Assembly: GCA_043800975.1 (NCBI GenBank)
Contig: JAZDMK010000344.1
Location: 1-5,193 of the forward strand
Length of the DNA stretch: 5,193 nucleotides
Source: JAZDMK01 sp043800975
Lineage (GTDB): Bacteria > Bacteroidota > Bacteroidia > Bacteroidales > JAHJDW01
Reading direction: 5' to 3'
The notes below the pieces were generated by a model. It did no database searches and had not been told where the DNA came from. It saw only the letters and a list, made by a program, of their open reading frames with translations. Shown here one piece after another: positions 4,559-5,193 of the stretch. The position numbers and the translations under genes are program-made. Each line of letters begins with the position of its first letter. The first letter of the stretch is position 1.

Positions 4559-5193
4559 ATGAGATACCTAATTCTGCTCCTCATACTTGCCTGTGCAATT
4601 CCCCTTTCAGCGCAGGTAACGCTTTCCACGAAGTCGAAAGAAGCGAAAGCACTTTACGTTTCTGCCACAAAAAAATACGACATCAATGATTTCAAAGGTG
4701 CTTTGGAAGATCTGGAAAAAGCCATTAAAAAAGATCCCAAATTTGTGGAAGCGCATATGCTGATGGGTGATATCTATGCAGATACAAAGGAATATGAGAA
4801 AGGGGCTGCTTCTTATTCCAATGCAATTAAAGCGGATCCGGAATATTACCGTGGAAATTATTTCAATCTTGCGCTTTGTCAGATGAAATCAGGAAAATAC
4901 GATGAAGCCATTTCCAATTTTCAAAAGTATAAATCCCTCCTGCGAAATGATCCCGCGGGAATTAAGAAAATAGAACTGTACATTAAATCTTCTGAATTTG
5001 CTGCTAATGCAATAAAAAATCCGGTACCCTTTATTTATCACAATCTGGGCGACAGTGTAAATTCGCCCTATGATGAATACCTGCCTACAATCACTGCGGA
5101 TGAACAAACTTTGATTTTTACACGACGCGAGCCTGCAGATCAGAATACAATTGGAAAGCAGAATGCGGAAGAAGAAGATTTTTATGAAAGCAA
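4559..5193 (+). CDS. Secreted TPR/PD40 protein, probably PorE/OmpA-like envelope protein (3' end missing)
   Basis: From the ATG at 4559, 211 codons stay open to the window edge, so the gene is truncated only by the window. Residues 1-18 form a signal peptide (MRYLILLLILACAIPLSA) with likely cleavage before Gln19. Cys12 does not sit in a convincing lipobox. Three TPR-like helical repeats follow, at about 29-60, 61-94 and 95-131, recognisable from the alternating pattern with DPKFVEAHMLMGDIY and DPEYYRGNYFNLALCQ. A linker leads to NPVPFIYHNLGDSVNSPYDE (154-173) and YLPTITADEQTLIFTRR (174-190), a typical first PD40/WD40-like beta-propeller blade. In Bacteroidota this order usually continues with more PD40 blades, often a carboxypeptidase-regulatory-like domain, and a C-terminal OmpA peptidoglycan-binding domain, as in PorE of the type IX secretion system. 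Those later domains lie outside the window, so the OmpA ending and any T9SS role are inference. No Shine-Dalgarno sequence is visible. Confidence 0.88.
   Translation, partial: MRYLILLLILACAIPLSAQVTLSTKSKEAKALYVSATKKYDINDFKGALEDLEKAIKKDPKFVEAHMLMGDIYADTKEYEKGAASYSNAIKADPEYYRGNYFNLALCQMKSGKYDEAISNFQKYKSLLRNDPAGIKKIELYIKSSEFAANAIKNPVPFIYHNLGDSVNSPYDEYLPTITADEQTLIFTRREPADQNTIGKQNAEEEDFYES

Noticed and set aside
4889..5107. Minus-strand open frame of 72 codons within the TPR/PD40 gene
   Set aside because: It is a shadow of the plus-strand gene, whose TPR and PD40 patterns are clear in the other frame.

Overview
The window looks like a chromosomal segment of a member of the Bacteroidota. Four things point there. 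The gene order serC-serA-DUF1015 and the short, ACT-less SerA are typical of that phylum. No start codon has a convincing Shine-Dalgarno sequence; the starts are preceded by A/T-rich leaders. Several genes or gaps carry boxes matching the Bacteroidota -7 element TAnnTTTG. The last gene has the signal peptide + TPR + PD40 layout of the phylum's large OmpA-like envelope proteins. The genus cannot be fixed from the sequence alone.

Layout: (1) 1-96, minus strand, is the N-terminal 32 codons of an unrecognised small protein, with a TATATTTG promoter box upstream. (2) 173-204 is an intrinsic terminator ending the serine operon. (3) 227-3552, minus strand, is the operon serC (phosphoserine aminotransferase) -> serA (3-phosphoglycerate dehydrogenase) -> DUF1015 protein. 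A complete terminator-like hairpin lies between serC and serA. (4) 3553-3882 is a 330-bp divergent intergenic region. It holds candidate promoters for serC and queE, an orphan bidirectional terminator hairpin, and helically phased GTTAA repeats. (5) 3883-4515, plus strand, is queE, the radical-SAM 7-carboxy-7-deazaguanine synthase of queuosine synthesis. (6) 4559 to the window end, plus strand, is the N-terminal part of a secreted TPR/PD40 protein, probably PorE/OmpA-like, preceded by a TATCTTTG box.

How the genes work together: SerA oxidises 3-phosphoglycerate to 3-phosphohydroxypyruvate, and SerC transaminates that to O-phosphoserine. The third step, phosphoserine phosphatase (SerB), is absent from the operon. 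Its place is taken by a DUF1015 protein carrying a DGHHR motif reminiscent of the ParB/sulfiredoxin superfamily, to which the free-serine kinases SerK and SbnI belong. This makes a phosphoserine/serine-related role for DUF1015 the most interesting testable idea here. Other points worth a look are the altered Rossmann loop and the His-to-Lys active-site change in SerA, the serC/serA internal terminator, and the orphan terminator that may end a small RNA. I found no mobile element, CRISPR array, tRNA or rRNA. Most of the window is conserved housekeeping sequence.
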